Below are positions 48,798 to 58,768 of a stretch of 64,000 nt of DNA, piece by piece. Each line of letters starts with the position of its first letter. Positions within the stretch are counted from its first letter, which is position 1. The stretch spans positions 112,820,127 through 112,884,126 of the forward strand of contig OX578146.1 in NCBI GenBank assembly GCA_951213105.1, written 5' to 3'. The DNA comes from Amaurobius ferox (lineage: Eukaryota > Arthropoda > Arachnida > Araneae > Amaurobiidae). Both the position numbers and the translations under genes were made by a program. The notes under the pieces are model-generated. The model had not been told where the DNA came from and did not search any database. It saw nothing but the letters and a program-made list of their open reading frames with translations.

Positions 48798-49976
48798 TAA
48801 CAAGGGAAGGCTTTGCAATAGTTCTCTCGGATTGCAATCTTTCATATCCTATCTTGTAAAGGACCATGAATAATGATAAAACGCCACGGCTTTCATCTGC
48901 TAAGTGATAGGGGGCGCCACAATAACAATCTGAAGTTGTCATGCAGACGTGCTCTACTGACGTGTATTATTAACATTTTTGTGTGAAAATATTATCCTTT
49001 TCAATTATTACTATTATTTTGAAATTAAATGGACAATAATGGTAAGTAGTAAACGATAAATTTATTACTAATATAATTTATATCTTATTAATTAGCTGAA
49101 CAACTGCCAAGACATGGTCGTAAAGGTTGATCTAACACAACAAAGACAAAGGCTGAAATGTTTGGAAATCAAAACTGAACTAATCAACAAAACTATTGGC
49201 TGTATTACAATGAAAGTCAAAGCAAATTAAATTTGTAAAATAATGAATGACTTAAATTCTTTGTAAGTTTGAAATTATGAATGGGAATGATTAAATGTAT
49301 GATCAATACAAATGAAAACGTTACAATGTGCACATTTAACAAATGCATAATCATTGCAATTTACAATGAAACAAGTTTCTGAACCAATATTAAACAGTTG
49401 CCATTTCCTTGTTAAATTTTGCAATGTGTTTTTCAACAGAATATCCAGATTTTTTTCAAGAATATGTTACCATATCTTGAAATATATCAGCGCCAAGTTA
49501 ATTGTACACAAATGAATGCATTTTTAAAATAAATAATCTGTCATTGAACTTTCTGTTGGCCTCTTCATTGATGTTGGTTCAAAATTCATCGATGTCTTCT
49601 ATATGGATCCCTTCAATGCATGCAGCTCGAATTTTTATGTAGTCTTCGATACGTTTTACAAATGCCTTATAAGGATTGAAGAAGTAACAGTCTAACGGCT
49701 GTGCATATTTTGTTATTTTTTCAGGTATTATTTAATAATAATAATAACTGAAAAGGATAATATCTTCACACTAAAATGTAAATAATACACGTCAGTAGAG
49801 CACGTCTGCATGACAACTTCAGATTGTTATTGTAGCGCCCCCTATCACTTAGCAGATGAAAGCCGTGGCGTTTTATCATTATCCATGGTCCTTTACAAGA
49901 TAGGACATGAAAGATTGCAATCCGAGATTGCAATCCGAGATTGCAATCCGAGAGAGCAAAGTCTTCCCTTGTAAGG
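48798..49976 (-). mobile_element. DNA transposon with long terminal inverted repeats
   Basis: Arms of about 220 bp (48798-49020 and 49735-49976) pair closely and include CTATCACTTAGCAGATGAAA and GGACCAT. The right arm has GATTGCAATCCGA three times, the left arm once. The interior holds a transposase C-terminal relic (49579-49701). About 1180 bp; an internally decayed copy. Confidence 0.8.
49579..49701 (-). pseudogene. DDE transposase C-terminal relic
   Basis: Forty residues from QPLDCYFFNPYKAFVKRI to a stop at 49579. A QPLD-x-x-F-F/x-P/x-Y-K block just after the last catalytic acid is typical of DDE superfamily endonucleases of the pogo/IS630-related kind. The upstream catalytic region is not found. 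Confidence 0.55.
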
Positions 49977-50102
49977 TGACTGTTGTCTTAAAGGAGGGAG
50001 CTGCATTTGATCCAAAACTAGTTGATACTTTTAATCAACTATTTGCCATATTAATAAAATTTTTATTTTGAGATTTTATTATTCAACAGTTTTAGCAATT
50101 AT

Positions 50103-50330
50103 TTGTTTCACCAGGAGACTCTTCCCCCTACTTGCTCCGCTCGCCCTATCCTCTTCGGGAGGCTTCGCCTCCTACTCGCTGTGCTCGCAGAGTTCGCTTC
50201 ATATCCGTCTTTCCTAAAAATTCTACTTTCAAAAATCTTTTTTCTATCCCTGCCTATTTTGCGCAGGTGGGAAAAGCAGGGATTTTTCTTAGCCGAGGGA
50301 ATTCAAGAACTGAATTCCTTGATCATGAGC
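50103..50330 (+). other. GC-rich anomaly with stable hairpin
   Basis: Unlike its surroundings, 50130-50205 is rich in CTCGCT/CGCTCG and contains GGAGGCTTCGCCTCC, a perfect stem with a TTC loop. The origin is unknown. A 125-codon frame crosses it without a motif. Confidence 0.35.
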
Positions 50331-50359
50331 ACGTTTCGCAAGCTATTTCATGCCAAACT

Positions 50360-50480
50360 AAAGTTTAAATCGATAAACAGTTTATTTCATCGTGTTACCC
50401 TATTATTTCTCTATAAATATATCAAATTTCATATTTTTGTATGCTATAGTTTTTACGGAACGAGACAGAGAAATCGCTAG
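50360..50480 (+). repeat. repeat I copy 1
   Basis: CAGTTTATTTCATCGT ... CAAATTTCATATTTTTGTATG ... ACGGAACGAGACAGAGAAATC matches 51645-51770 just beyond the mariner element. Confidence 0.45.
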
Positions 50481-50710
50481 ACATGCCGATACGAAAAAAA
50501 AGTTCACTTCAGAAGTATATAAAAAGTAAAATATCTCAGAAACTACGTCGGAATTAAAAAAGGGGCTCCGTTCTGCAAAAATTCACCCATGTAGGTACCT
50601 CCCTGCAAAAATTCGTGGTCTTGCTATTGTTAGTCTATCCAGGACTCGAACTAGCAGCTCAAAAAATTTTCTTTGATTTTGATATTAAATATTTCTTAAA
50701 CTACAATATA

Positions 50711-51645
50711 CTACATCACTCAATAAGTTTCCGGTCTAACTAAGAAAAACAATTTTTTTTTAGAAATTCGACTTTATTCATCGACATACTCTCCTTCAAG
50801 AGTGATACATTCATTCCAACGCTTCTCTAAGTTTTCGATGCCTTTTTTGTAGAACGATTTGTCTTTGCTCTCAAAATAGGCCCCAGTTTCAGCAATCACT
50901 TCTTCATTTGAGCCAAATTTCTTTCCCTGGAGCATCTTTTTGATGTTTGCAAAAATACAGTAGTCGCTGGGGGCCAGATCTGGAGAGTACGGTGGGTGAG
51001 GAAGCAATTCGAAGCGTAATTCATGTAATTTAACCATCGTTTTCATCGACTTGTGACACACGGGGCAGGCCTTGTTGTTTTTGGTCCGGCGTGAGCAAAT
51101 GCGGCACCCACTTCGAAAGCAACTTACGCATGCTCTAATTTTCGTGTAAAATTGCAAACACACTACCTTCTGATATCTTTAAGGTGTCAGCTATCTCATG
51201 CAACTTCACTTTACGGTCTTTCAAAACTATTTTGTGGACTTTTTTTATGTTTTCTGGAACAACTGCCGATTTTGGACGACCAGAGCGTTCAGCATCATTG
51301 GTGTTTGTACGACCGTGTTTAAATTCACCATACCAGTCAATAATAGTTGATTTCCCTGGTGCAGAGTCTCCATAACGCTTATCAAGCCACTGTTTGGCTT
51401 CAACAGTATTATTTCCCATCAAAAAACAATGTTTAATCAACACACGAAATTCTTTTTTATCCATTGTTTTGAAAATTACAAAACTGGGGTCACTAAAACC
51501 ACTGTCACATGTAAATTAATTGTCAGAATGTCATGAAATTCTGACACGTGCCGTTTGAAGGTTGGTACTATCTAGAAATCATATGGGTCTGTCAACAGTG
51601 TTGCCATATATGTGTTACACCGGAGACTTATTGAGTGAAGTGTTA
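50711..51645 (-). mobile_element. Mariner transposon, internally deleted
   Basis: Inverted ends CACTCAATAAGTTTCCGGT (left) and CACTCAATAAGTCTCCGGT (right, reversed). About 930 bp instead of about 1.3 kb. The transposase gene on the minus strand has lost its centre. Confidence 0.85.
50774..51464 (-). pseudogene. Mariner transposase with central deletion and frame change
   Basis: The N-terminal segment (51464-51135) is the helix-turn-helix DNA-binding half: KKEFRVLIKHCFLMGNNTVE, then GRPKSAVVPENIKKVHKIV. After a stop and frame shift near 51135 the sequence continues in another frame as SKWVPHLLTPDQKQ-like. It then jumps to CHKSMKTMVKLHELRFELLP and the catalytic PYSPDLAPSDY, ending ITLEGEYVDE-stop at 50774. 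Roughly 140 residues with the first two catalytic aspartates are deleted, and the third D (in PSDY) remains. This SETMAR/irritans-like mariner is common in arthropods. The copy cannot encode a working enzyme. Confidence 0.9.
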
Positions 51646-51770
51646 TATATCAAAAACGGTTTATTTCAGCGTATTTCCCAAAGCGTTTTCTACAAGTGTG
51701 CCAAATTTCATATTTATATATGCAATAGTTCTTGCGTTACGAAGCAAAGAATCTCGAGAAACAAGAAATT
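51645..51770 (+). repeat. repeat I copy 2
   Basis: ACGGTTTATTTCAGCGT ... CAAATTTCATATTTATATATG, similar to 50360-50480. The two direct copies flank the mariner. Confidence 0.45.
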
Positions 51771-52539
51771 TGTCAAACAGCGGCGGTGGCAGCGTCAACT
51801 ACTTTTTTTAATATAGAGAGTTATAGTTTTTTAATTATTCAAAGGAAATGAAGACGACAGATCATTTCATACTTTACACTGGATTATCAAATAATAAATT
51901 CACAGTTTCAAACAGAATTGAAAATGACTAAATTTTAGAATAATGGCTCTGAATCACAATGTAATAGGTTTAAATGTCTTATTAGTTTACATTAAATATA
52001 CAATCTAAAATATTTTGCTACTTCCTTATCGTAAATTAATTTCTTTTCTCTAAAACATATTTTAAATTTATATATAATTAATACTTAACTTTTTACTAAG
52101 AAATTTGTATGCACTTTCATATATCCCAAGGCCATTCTAAGAAATTATTAGTTGCTAAATTTCATAGCAGCGCAACCTAAATTGGTAACGAAATAAAATA
52201 AAACTTGTTTATTTTACCTATTTATAGTGCATCCCTTTCCAAACGCAGACGATATCAGTGGAAACTCACCCCTTCCTCCCAGAAAACGAGCCTCTTACCT
52301 GCAGGGAGAAGAAAAGAATTTAATTAGTGATCAAAAAAAGCAATCAAAACTAAAGCTTAATACACAACATTGATTTTTCTCATATCCCGTTACCATAGCA
52401 ACCAGTGAAAGTAAGAGCATATCTAGTTTTCTTTCCTAAAAAGGACTGTTTGTCCCGATTGCAGCTTGTTATACATAAAGAACAAATAGTGAAGCTCAAA
52501 TAAATTCTGAAATTAGTTTTTCTTAGTCATTTTCCTTTA
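51771..52539. other. gene-free stretch
   Basis: No feature that I can support. Confidence 0.4.
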
Positions 52540-52830
52540 CCGAGGTTTATTTTTTTTAAAGAAAAAATATACAGAGAAGAGTTTATTTAATGTTATCTAT
52601 TTAAACGACCCGTTCTAATTGTGTGAAATAATTGGAATAACGAATATTTTCAATTAAGATAAATTTTTTTCTCTTGTAGAGTTTAAAAGGGAATTTGGAT
52701 TAGTCAAGCGTCTGATATATTAAGAACTTTTCATATTCTGAGCTTTCACTTGATGCTGTGTAGTACAAAAATAAATTAGATGTAGATAACGAAACAAAGT
52801 GCGAATGGAAAATAAAAATTGGTGTGTCCA
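52540..52830 (+). repeat. dispersed repeat H copy 1
   Basis: Matches 56215-56490: TAATTGTGTGAAATAATTG, ATATTTTCAATTAAGATAA, CACTTGATGCT, AAATTAGATGTA. Unclassified. Confidence 0.55.
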
Positions 52831-52984
52831 TGAGATGACCTTCCCTATAGTTTAATAAAGTTAATATCGTTTCCAAACAGCACCGATTAAAACAAACTTA
52901 AAACTGTATGCCGTTGGAAATTAAAAGGCCTATTTCTGGTACGGCTGAAAAGTATGTAAATTTCAAGGTGATTTGTAAAGAACC

Positions 52985-53055
52985 TTTGCTGTCCCAACCG
53001 GGAATCGTACCCTGGATCTCCCATTGAGCTACTGGAACGAAATTGCAAACTCTTA
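52985..53055 (-). mobile_element. tRNA-derived SINE fragment, diverged
   Basis: Minus strand TTCCAGTAGCTCAATGGGAG ... GGGTACGATTCCCGGTTGGG is a shortened relative of the copy at 53336-53411. The anticodon region is deleted. Confidence 0.5.
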
Positions 53056-53222
53056 TCGTCGAATTCTGCATTCTCCTCCCTTTAATGCCAGATTGGCGCG
53101 CAACTGACAATCTGACTGACCACCTCCTGCTATTTTTACCTCGGGTTAGCCTCCTGCTATTACTATTTTCACCCAGGTTAGTACCCTGCGTGGTCGTTAT
53201 CCTCTCAATTTGAAATCGGCGC

Positions 53223-53420
53223 TCAGTTTGAGTCCACTGAAGCCGTACTAGTCGTATTAGGGTTACTTTCAGACTTCCGACATCTTTGCACTAATCTACA
53301 GTGTTTATTTGTTCTGGCACCACTATAAAGAGCCTTTCTGTCCCAACCGGGAATCGAACCCTGCATTTCCGAACTAGCCAGCCAACGCTCTACCGCTGAG
53401 CTACTGGGACGCAATTGCAA
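53223..53420 (-). mobile_element. tRNA-derived SINE (tRNA-like head)
   Basis: The minus strand carries GTCCCAGTAGCTCAGCGGTA ... GGGTTCGATTCCCGG and TTGGGAC. The acceptor, D and T arms can form, and A and B boxes are good. The anticodon stem does not pair properly and position 33 is not T, so it is not a working tRNA. A non-tRNA body follows to about 53223. Confidence 0.65.
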
Positions 53421-53620
53421 GCTCTTATCATTGAAGCGGACTCTGCAAATTGGTTGATTTATAGGAGACGTACAACATTCCTTGTGAAAAAGCAAAATCT
53501 TGAGAGGAATGGCTGCCCATAAGGAGTGAACGGAAACCATTCGAGTAGGGGTTCCGGACGCCAAATTTCTTTGAGGGAGTCGAAGATATGAAAAGATCAC
53601 AAAGAAAAGAAAATCAAACA

Positions 53621-53973
53621 AGGAAATCTAGGGTTAAATGCTTAAAAGGGGCCACAATTTGTACACATGACTCTGCGATAGTGGTTTATGATACCTCCAG
53701 TATTGGTATACCAATAGTATTGACTAATTTCTAACTAAAAATTCTTAAAATGCATTTACTTAGTTAGCAGTAAAAAAATATTTTTATATTTTATTTATAT
53801 TTACAAAGATTCCTCCCCATCAATCCGTCTGCTACGTTAGCGTCCCAAACACATACAGAACAAGTGTTTTACCTGTTCAATATAAATTATTGTTAGTTCT
53901 TTGAACAAAACGCAATTACTTAATATGTGCGATACCTAGGTTCAGTCATAGCGTAGGATTCCGGTTTTACTAT
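53621..53973. other. gene-free stretch
   Basis: No feature that I can support. Confidence 0.4.
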
Positions 53974-54596
53974 TATTTTCCCTGCAATATATGGTAATGT
54001 ATAGGGAAAGTATTGAAATCATGTCGAAAATCACAACTCGAGTTTTCGACGGATCTACACGTTTCGAGACTTCAAGAATACGAAAAAGCTATTTTTAGCT
54101 TGACGTCTGTGTGTGTGTCTGTCTGTGTGTCTGTGCAATGTATGTATCCACTCTAACTCAAAAACTAATGGACCGAATTTCATAAAATTTGTTAGGTAAG
54201 TCACTTGGATGTGACCCTGGTGCTGATTAGTTTTTGGTACGATGCGTAATAACAGAACCCGTCTGTTTTTGCGAAATGGTCCGCAAAAATCGCTAAAATC
54301 TAAAGAAATATATCAATTAAATTCTTGTTTTATACGCAATTTTTGACGAGGAAAAGAATATAACACACTCCATTATACTTTAGGACTAACCGTTCTCAAG
54401 ATATTTGAGATTTCTTGCATTTTTGTTACGCTGTTATCGGGAAAATATCCAATTACCAAATAAAAACAAAAATTGAATTAAAAATGCAAATTTAGTGTTA
54501 TTTGGTGCAATTAAACTCAATCTAATGAATTATTAAAGAAATAAAGAAAATATGCATTTAAGTCTGCAGGGAAAGTCATGTGCTGCCCACATAAGA
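53974..54596 (+). mobile_element. HLE-B copy with one internal unit
   Basis: 5' palindrome 53974-54011, GTCTGT tract 54105-54135, one 170-bp unit, inner CTGCAGGGAAAGT and 3' hairpin ending CACATAAGA at about 54596. Confidence 0.7.
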
Positions 54597-54639
54597 TTTT
54601 TTAAAATGGTGTACTGATGTGATGTATCATTTGGAATCA

Positions 54640-54985
54640 TTGGTGTATTCTTAGGATATAACAATGAGCCTACATTTCTGGATAACTAACGCTTTATCAA
54701 AAGCCCAATAAATGAAATCAGGAACAGTATAAAGCTGATAACTCTCTAGCTATCTTACGAAGTCACAAAAAAATTGTCACTTACAACAAAGCAGCAACAA
54801 AATCTCAACTTATACACAAAACAGAAGATTACATTCTTAAGACACTGGCGTATTCACAATTCACTTTTACTCGTATTATGTTAACAGCTTCTAACGGAAT
54901 GATGGTCGGCTTATATACCCTCTGTGGAAATATCTAGAAAAACTACGTAACTTTAGAAATTCTTAACCAATCTACAAAATCCGGT
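54640..54985 (-). repeat. promoter-module repeat, copy 2
   Basis: Matches 20210-20960 without the CCAATATTGG block. On the minus strand: HSE-like TTTTTCTAGATATTTCC (54926-54942), GGGTATATAAG (54909-54919), and a leader including AGTTGAGATTTTGTTGCTGC. Confidence 0.55.
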
Positions 54986-56214
54986 TCTACCTTTCCAATT
55001 GATAACCGCAACTGTTGCACGGAGCTCGAATCCCATAAACCATGCTTAGAAAACCTCTAACCCATAAAAAAGTGAGTGACCAATAAATTCAGATTCTAGG
55101 TAGGGTTTCCATATTTGGCGAGATATAATATGAATGGTATGATACTCCTGTCCAAAATTAAAATAATTTCCCAAACTAATAAAAATAGGTGGCCCAAGCT
55201 ATTTTTATTACTTGCTATTTATTTATGCTAAGCTATTTATTTATTTTTGAGCTACTAATAAAAATAGGTGGCCCAAGAATGTATATTTTCCTGAGATAGG
55301 CAAAATGATGCAAATGACATCTTAGGTATTCCTAACAATATGCACATTTATGATATTTACTAGAACGAATCACCCTGCGTTGCCCTGGTTCAAAATAAAT
55401 ATTCGGTACTTAAATAATACAGGTACAGATAACATCAATTTTCAAATCGCCAACCAAATCGATAATCAATTTCCAAATCGCCGTTTTTGAACTAAAACCA
55501 TTCTCAAGATACAAAGTTTTTGTTTTATGACCGTTTAAAATCTTAACTGCTAAGTTATTATTGTAGTAACGTGATTTTATTTCAGGGAATGCTTACAATA
55601 CTGTTACAATCTTATATTTAAAAATATAAATCTGTATCAGTTAAACTCGGGATTTCAAATTTCTGAATTTTAAATTCTACTATCGAAGCCAAACTGTCTA
55701 GGATTCTCGGTTTCGTGAGCGAGATGCTTGTCTATGATTTTACAGCCGCGTCTCGAATGAAATTCAAGCCTTTTATGTTGTTTTCCATGCCTTTTATGTT
55801 GTTCTTAGCGATCTCAAATAAAATTCGAGCTTTAAATAACTAAAAACCTAATTTGAATTTAAAAAAACAATAACGCCAAGGTGCACTTTTCCGTGTCCTC
55901 AACTACCTGTATACTGAATTTCATGGCTGTACGACGCTTAGTTTTCTCACTACAGACTGTCCTCACTTTCCTTCATTATGTAATACTTCAGTTATTCACG
56001 AGCCAAGGTTCAACATCGGTTTCTGTATTCTGCTTGTTTTTCGTAATTTTGTAAAAATATTTTTCTAAGAAATTATATGAGATAAAAATATTATAAAATT
56101 GTCGGTAGATATTCAAAAAAAATATTTTTTTCGTAATTCCGTGAATATATCAGTCGCAAGATCAAAAAATACTCAGAATTTAATTTTTCGTTGCACTTTT
56201 CTTTGAACTTACAG
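54986..56214. other. gene-free region with repeat G copy 1
   Basis: 55880-55965 (AAGGTGCAC, CCTGTATAC, GGCTGTACGACGCTTAG) matches 60905-60985. No gene recognised. Confidence 0.4.
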
Positions 56215-56490
56215 CCCCCGCTTTTTTTAAGATAAACACACACAGCCGGGTTATTAATCTAATCTACTCAAACGATGCTTCTTAATTGTGTGAAATAATT
56301 GCGATAAAGGATATTTTCAATTAAGATAATTTTCATGTTATAGAATTTAAATGGTAGCTCGAATTAGTGAACCGTTTGATATGCTAATTGCTTTTTTTTT
56401 TATTTTTGAGCATTTACTTGATGCTTCGCTGCTCAGAGAAATTAGATGTACATAATAGAATGCAAAATACAAATGCAAATTTCTGAAGGA
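56215..56490 (+). repeat. dispersed repeat H copy 2
   Basis: Counterpart of 52540-52830. Confidence 0.55.
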
Positions 56491-56739
56491 AACATTGAGT
56501 GCTTTTTTATTTCGATGCAAAATAATTATTTTGTAAAAGACTGGCGTAAATTTACATGTGTGTGGTTTGTATTGTTACGGAAACTTCAATGTTTCACGAC
56601 ATGTCTATCCCCGGGGGAAATGACATTTACAGGCGACCATTGTTATTATTTAAAGGCCCGGGTTGCTTGACCTTTGTGTCAAATTTGGAAAGTTTCCGAA
56701 ACTCAACGAAGTTTCTACCTTGATTTAGAATTTACCGTT

Positions 56740-56960
56740 ACGGTCATTTTCTAGAGAATTTCATATATAAGATTAACGGCATACTTCAGTTAGTTGTGAC
56801 TTATTTGATACGATGTGGTTGACATGATGAATTGAGATTGCGTCAGTGTTTTGAGAATATAATTGCCAGTTTTGTGAGCAAGTTGAGCATTTAATTGCTA
56901 CTTTATTGTATTTAACATTGTTTTTCTCAACTTGTAAGAGGAGGATACGTTATAACAGTA
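56740..56960 (+). repeat. promoter-module repeat, copy 3
   Basis: HSE-like TTCTAGAGAATTTC (56749-56762) directly followed by ATATATAAG (56763-56771). The leader GTTTTGAGAATATAAT and AGTTGAGCATTTAATTGCT matches the copy at 20.8 kb on the other strand. Confidence 0.55.
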
Positions 56961-57116
56961 TAAACCCATGTTTATACTGAAGCTTACTGATATGCATGTA
57001 TGTTTCAGAGGGATTCATGTGTTTTCTGGAGATCAAATACATGGTCAACGCATGCTATTAACATTATTGCATTGAATTCAAGATGTATCTAACTCAAGAC
57101 ATTGACTCTGCAGAAC

Positions 57117-58255
57117 TTCTTTCTTTCGATACAGACCGTCTGATCTACTCGTAGGGTATCTGTTTGGACGCCCGGGATAGAGCCACCCAATTTAGGCCGG
57201 AAAACATTGGGGGAGACATCCACCAGAATCGTACCCTCCTTTCCCTACCACCAAATTCTCGGAAAAACTTTCAAACCCATAGACTTAAAGTGCCTGTACT
57301 CCGCATAGACACGTTTAGGCAACTCTGGAATAGTTTGGGCAACTCTGGGATATTTTGGGCAACTCTGGGATAGTTTGGGCAACTCTGGCATAGTTTGGGC
57401 AACTCTGGCATAGTTTGGGCAACTCTGGGATAGTTTGGGCAACTCTGGGATAGTTTGGGCAACTCTGGCATAGTTTGGGCAACTCTGGCATAGTTTGGGC
57501 AACTCTGGGATAGTTTGGGCAACTCTGGGATAGTTTGGGCAACTCTGGCATAGTTTGGGCAACTCTGGCATAGTTTGGGCAACTCTGGGATAGTTTGGGC
57601 AACTCTGGCATAGTTTGGGCAACTCTGGCATAGTTTGGGCAACTCTGGGATAGTTTGGGCAACTCTGGGATAGTTTGGGCAACTCTGGCATAGTTTGGGC
57701 AACTCTGGCATAGTTTGGGCAACTCTGGGATAGTTTGGGCAACTCTGGGATAGTTTGGGCAACTCTGGCATAGTTTGGGCAACTCTGGGATAGTTTGGGC
57801 AACTCTGGGATAGTTTGGGCAACTCTGGCATAGTTTGGGCAACTCTGGCATAGTTTGGGCAACTCTGGCATAGTTTGGGCAATTCTGGGACAGTTTGGGC
57901 AACTCTGGGACAGTTTGGGCAACTCTGGGATAGTTTGGGCAACTCTGGAATCGTTTGGAAAACTCTGGGATAGTTTGGAAAACTCTGGGATAGTTTGGGC
58001 AACTCTGGGATAATTTGGGCAACTCTGAGATAGTTTGAACAACTCTGGGATAATTAGGGCAACTCAGGCACAGTTTGGGCAACTCTGGCAAAGTTGTGGC
58101 TACTCTGGCATAGTTTGGGCAAATCTGGGATAGTTTGGGCAACTCTGGGATAGTTTGGGCAACTCTGGGATAGTTCGGAAAACTCTGGGATAGTTTGAGC
58201 AACTCGGGTCCGCCGAGTGCAATCCCCGTGCCATGACCACTCGGCTATCCTGCCC
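57117..58255 (-). mobile_element. SINE with tRNA-like head 2, expanded by an internal minisatellite
   Basis: Minus strand: head GGCAGGATAGCCGAGTGG (58254-58237) running to GGACCCGAGTT, then a 20-bp minisatellite, then the shared tail (57316-57140: GCGGAGTAC, GGGTACGATTC, AATTGGGTGGC) and a GAAA-type end. Flanks CTCTGCAGAAC (57106-57116) and CTCTGCAGCAC (58256-58266) are a 10/11 target duplication. So the array grew after or during insertion of a roughly 250-bp SINE. Confidence 0.8.
57318..58205 (-). repeat. 20-bp minisatellite, about 44 units, with higher-order pattern
   Basis: Unit GCAACTCTGGSATAGTTTGG with S = G or C. The G and C variants follow a mostly regular C-C-G-G order in the middle of the array, giving an 80-bp higher-order period. 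The units at the 57900-58200 end are more diverged. All three minus-strand frames stay open (a 20-residue period), which is a property of the unit and not evidence of a gene. Confidence 0.95.
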
Positions 58256-58266
58256 CTCTGCAGCAC

Positions 58267-58668
58267 ACCGCTCCCTTGAAAATATGTGATCCAGAGCTGG
58301 TTCGTATGGTGAATATATATAAGGCCTTAAGTGCTACAACTTTTAGGGACACAAAAAAAAATATGTATATTAATAATAATATGCTAATGTATGTTTAAAA
58401 CATGCTATGCCTTGATGTAGTAAACTATATTTATTATACTCAATCCTGCATATTTTGTAGAAAAATTCTTTGAAATTGTGGTTCAAAGGGGGCGACAATT
58501 TCGTAGCGCTTTGGGCGGCAAAATACCTTGAGCTAATACTGAGGTTTCCTATATTAAGAAATTGACAGATCCCCCAGCGTGGTGAGCCGGTGTCTCGAAA
58601 GTTGTAAAATCGGTAAGAGTACGCACCAAAATATTTGCTTTTCTAAATTTTTCGCCAGGAACAGCAGA
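58267..58668. other. gene-free stretch
   Basis: No feature that I can support. Confidence 0.4.
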
Positions 58669-58683
58669 GGGACTCGTGATGTG

Positions 58684-58753
58684 TTGTTGTTGAGACCCAG
58701 ACCGTCCGACCTATCAGAAAGGTGTAAGGTAACTGTTTGGACTGCCGGGAAGT
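58684..58753 (-). mobile_element. 5'-truncated SINE (tail only) with perfect 15-bp target duplication
   Basis: Seventy bases of the shared SINE tail, ending CAACAACAA on the minus strand, flanked by GGGACTCGTGATGTG at 58669-58683 and again at 58754-58768. The perfect duplication marks a young insertion. Confidence 0.9.
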
Positions 58754-58768
58754 GGGACTCGTGATGTG

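Noticed and set aside
53336..53411. A functional tRNA gene
   Set aside because: The anticodon stem pairs poorly and the base before the anticodon is not T; a diverged second copy lies at 53 kb, as expected for a SINE.
57245..58202. Three overlapping minus-strand frames of 243-295 codons with a 20-residue repeat
   Set aside because: The 20-bp unit lacks stops in any of the three phases, so all frames open by construction; the block lies inside a SINE.
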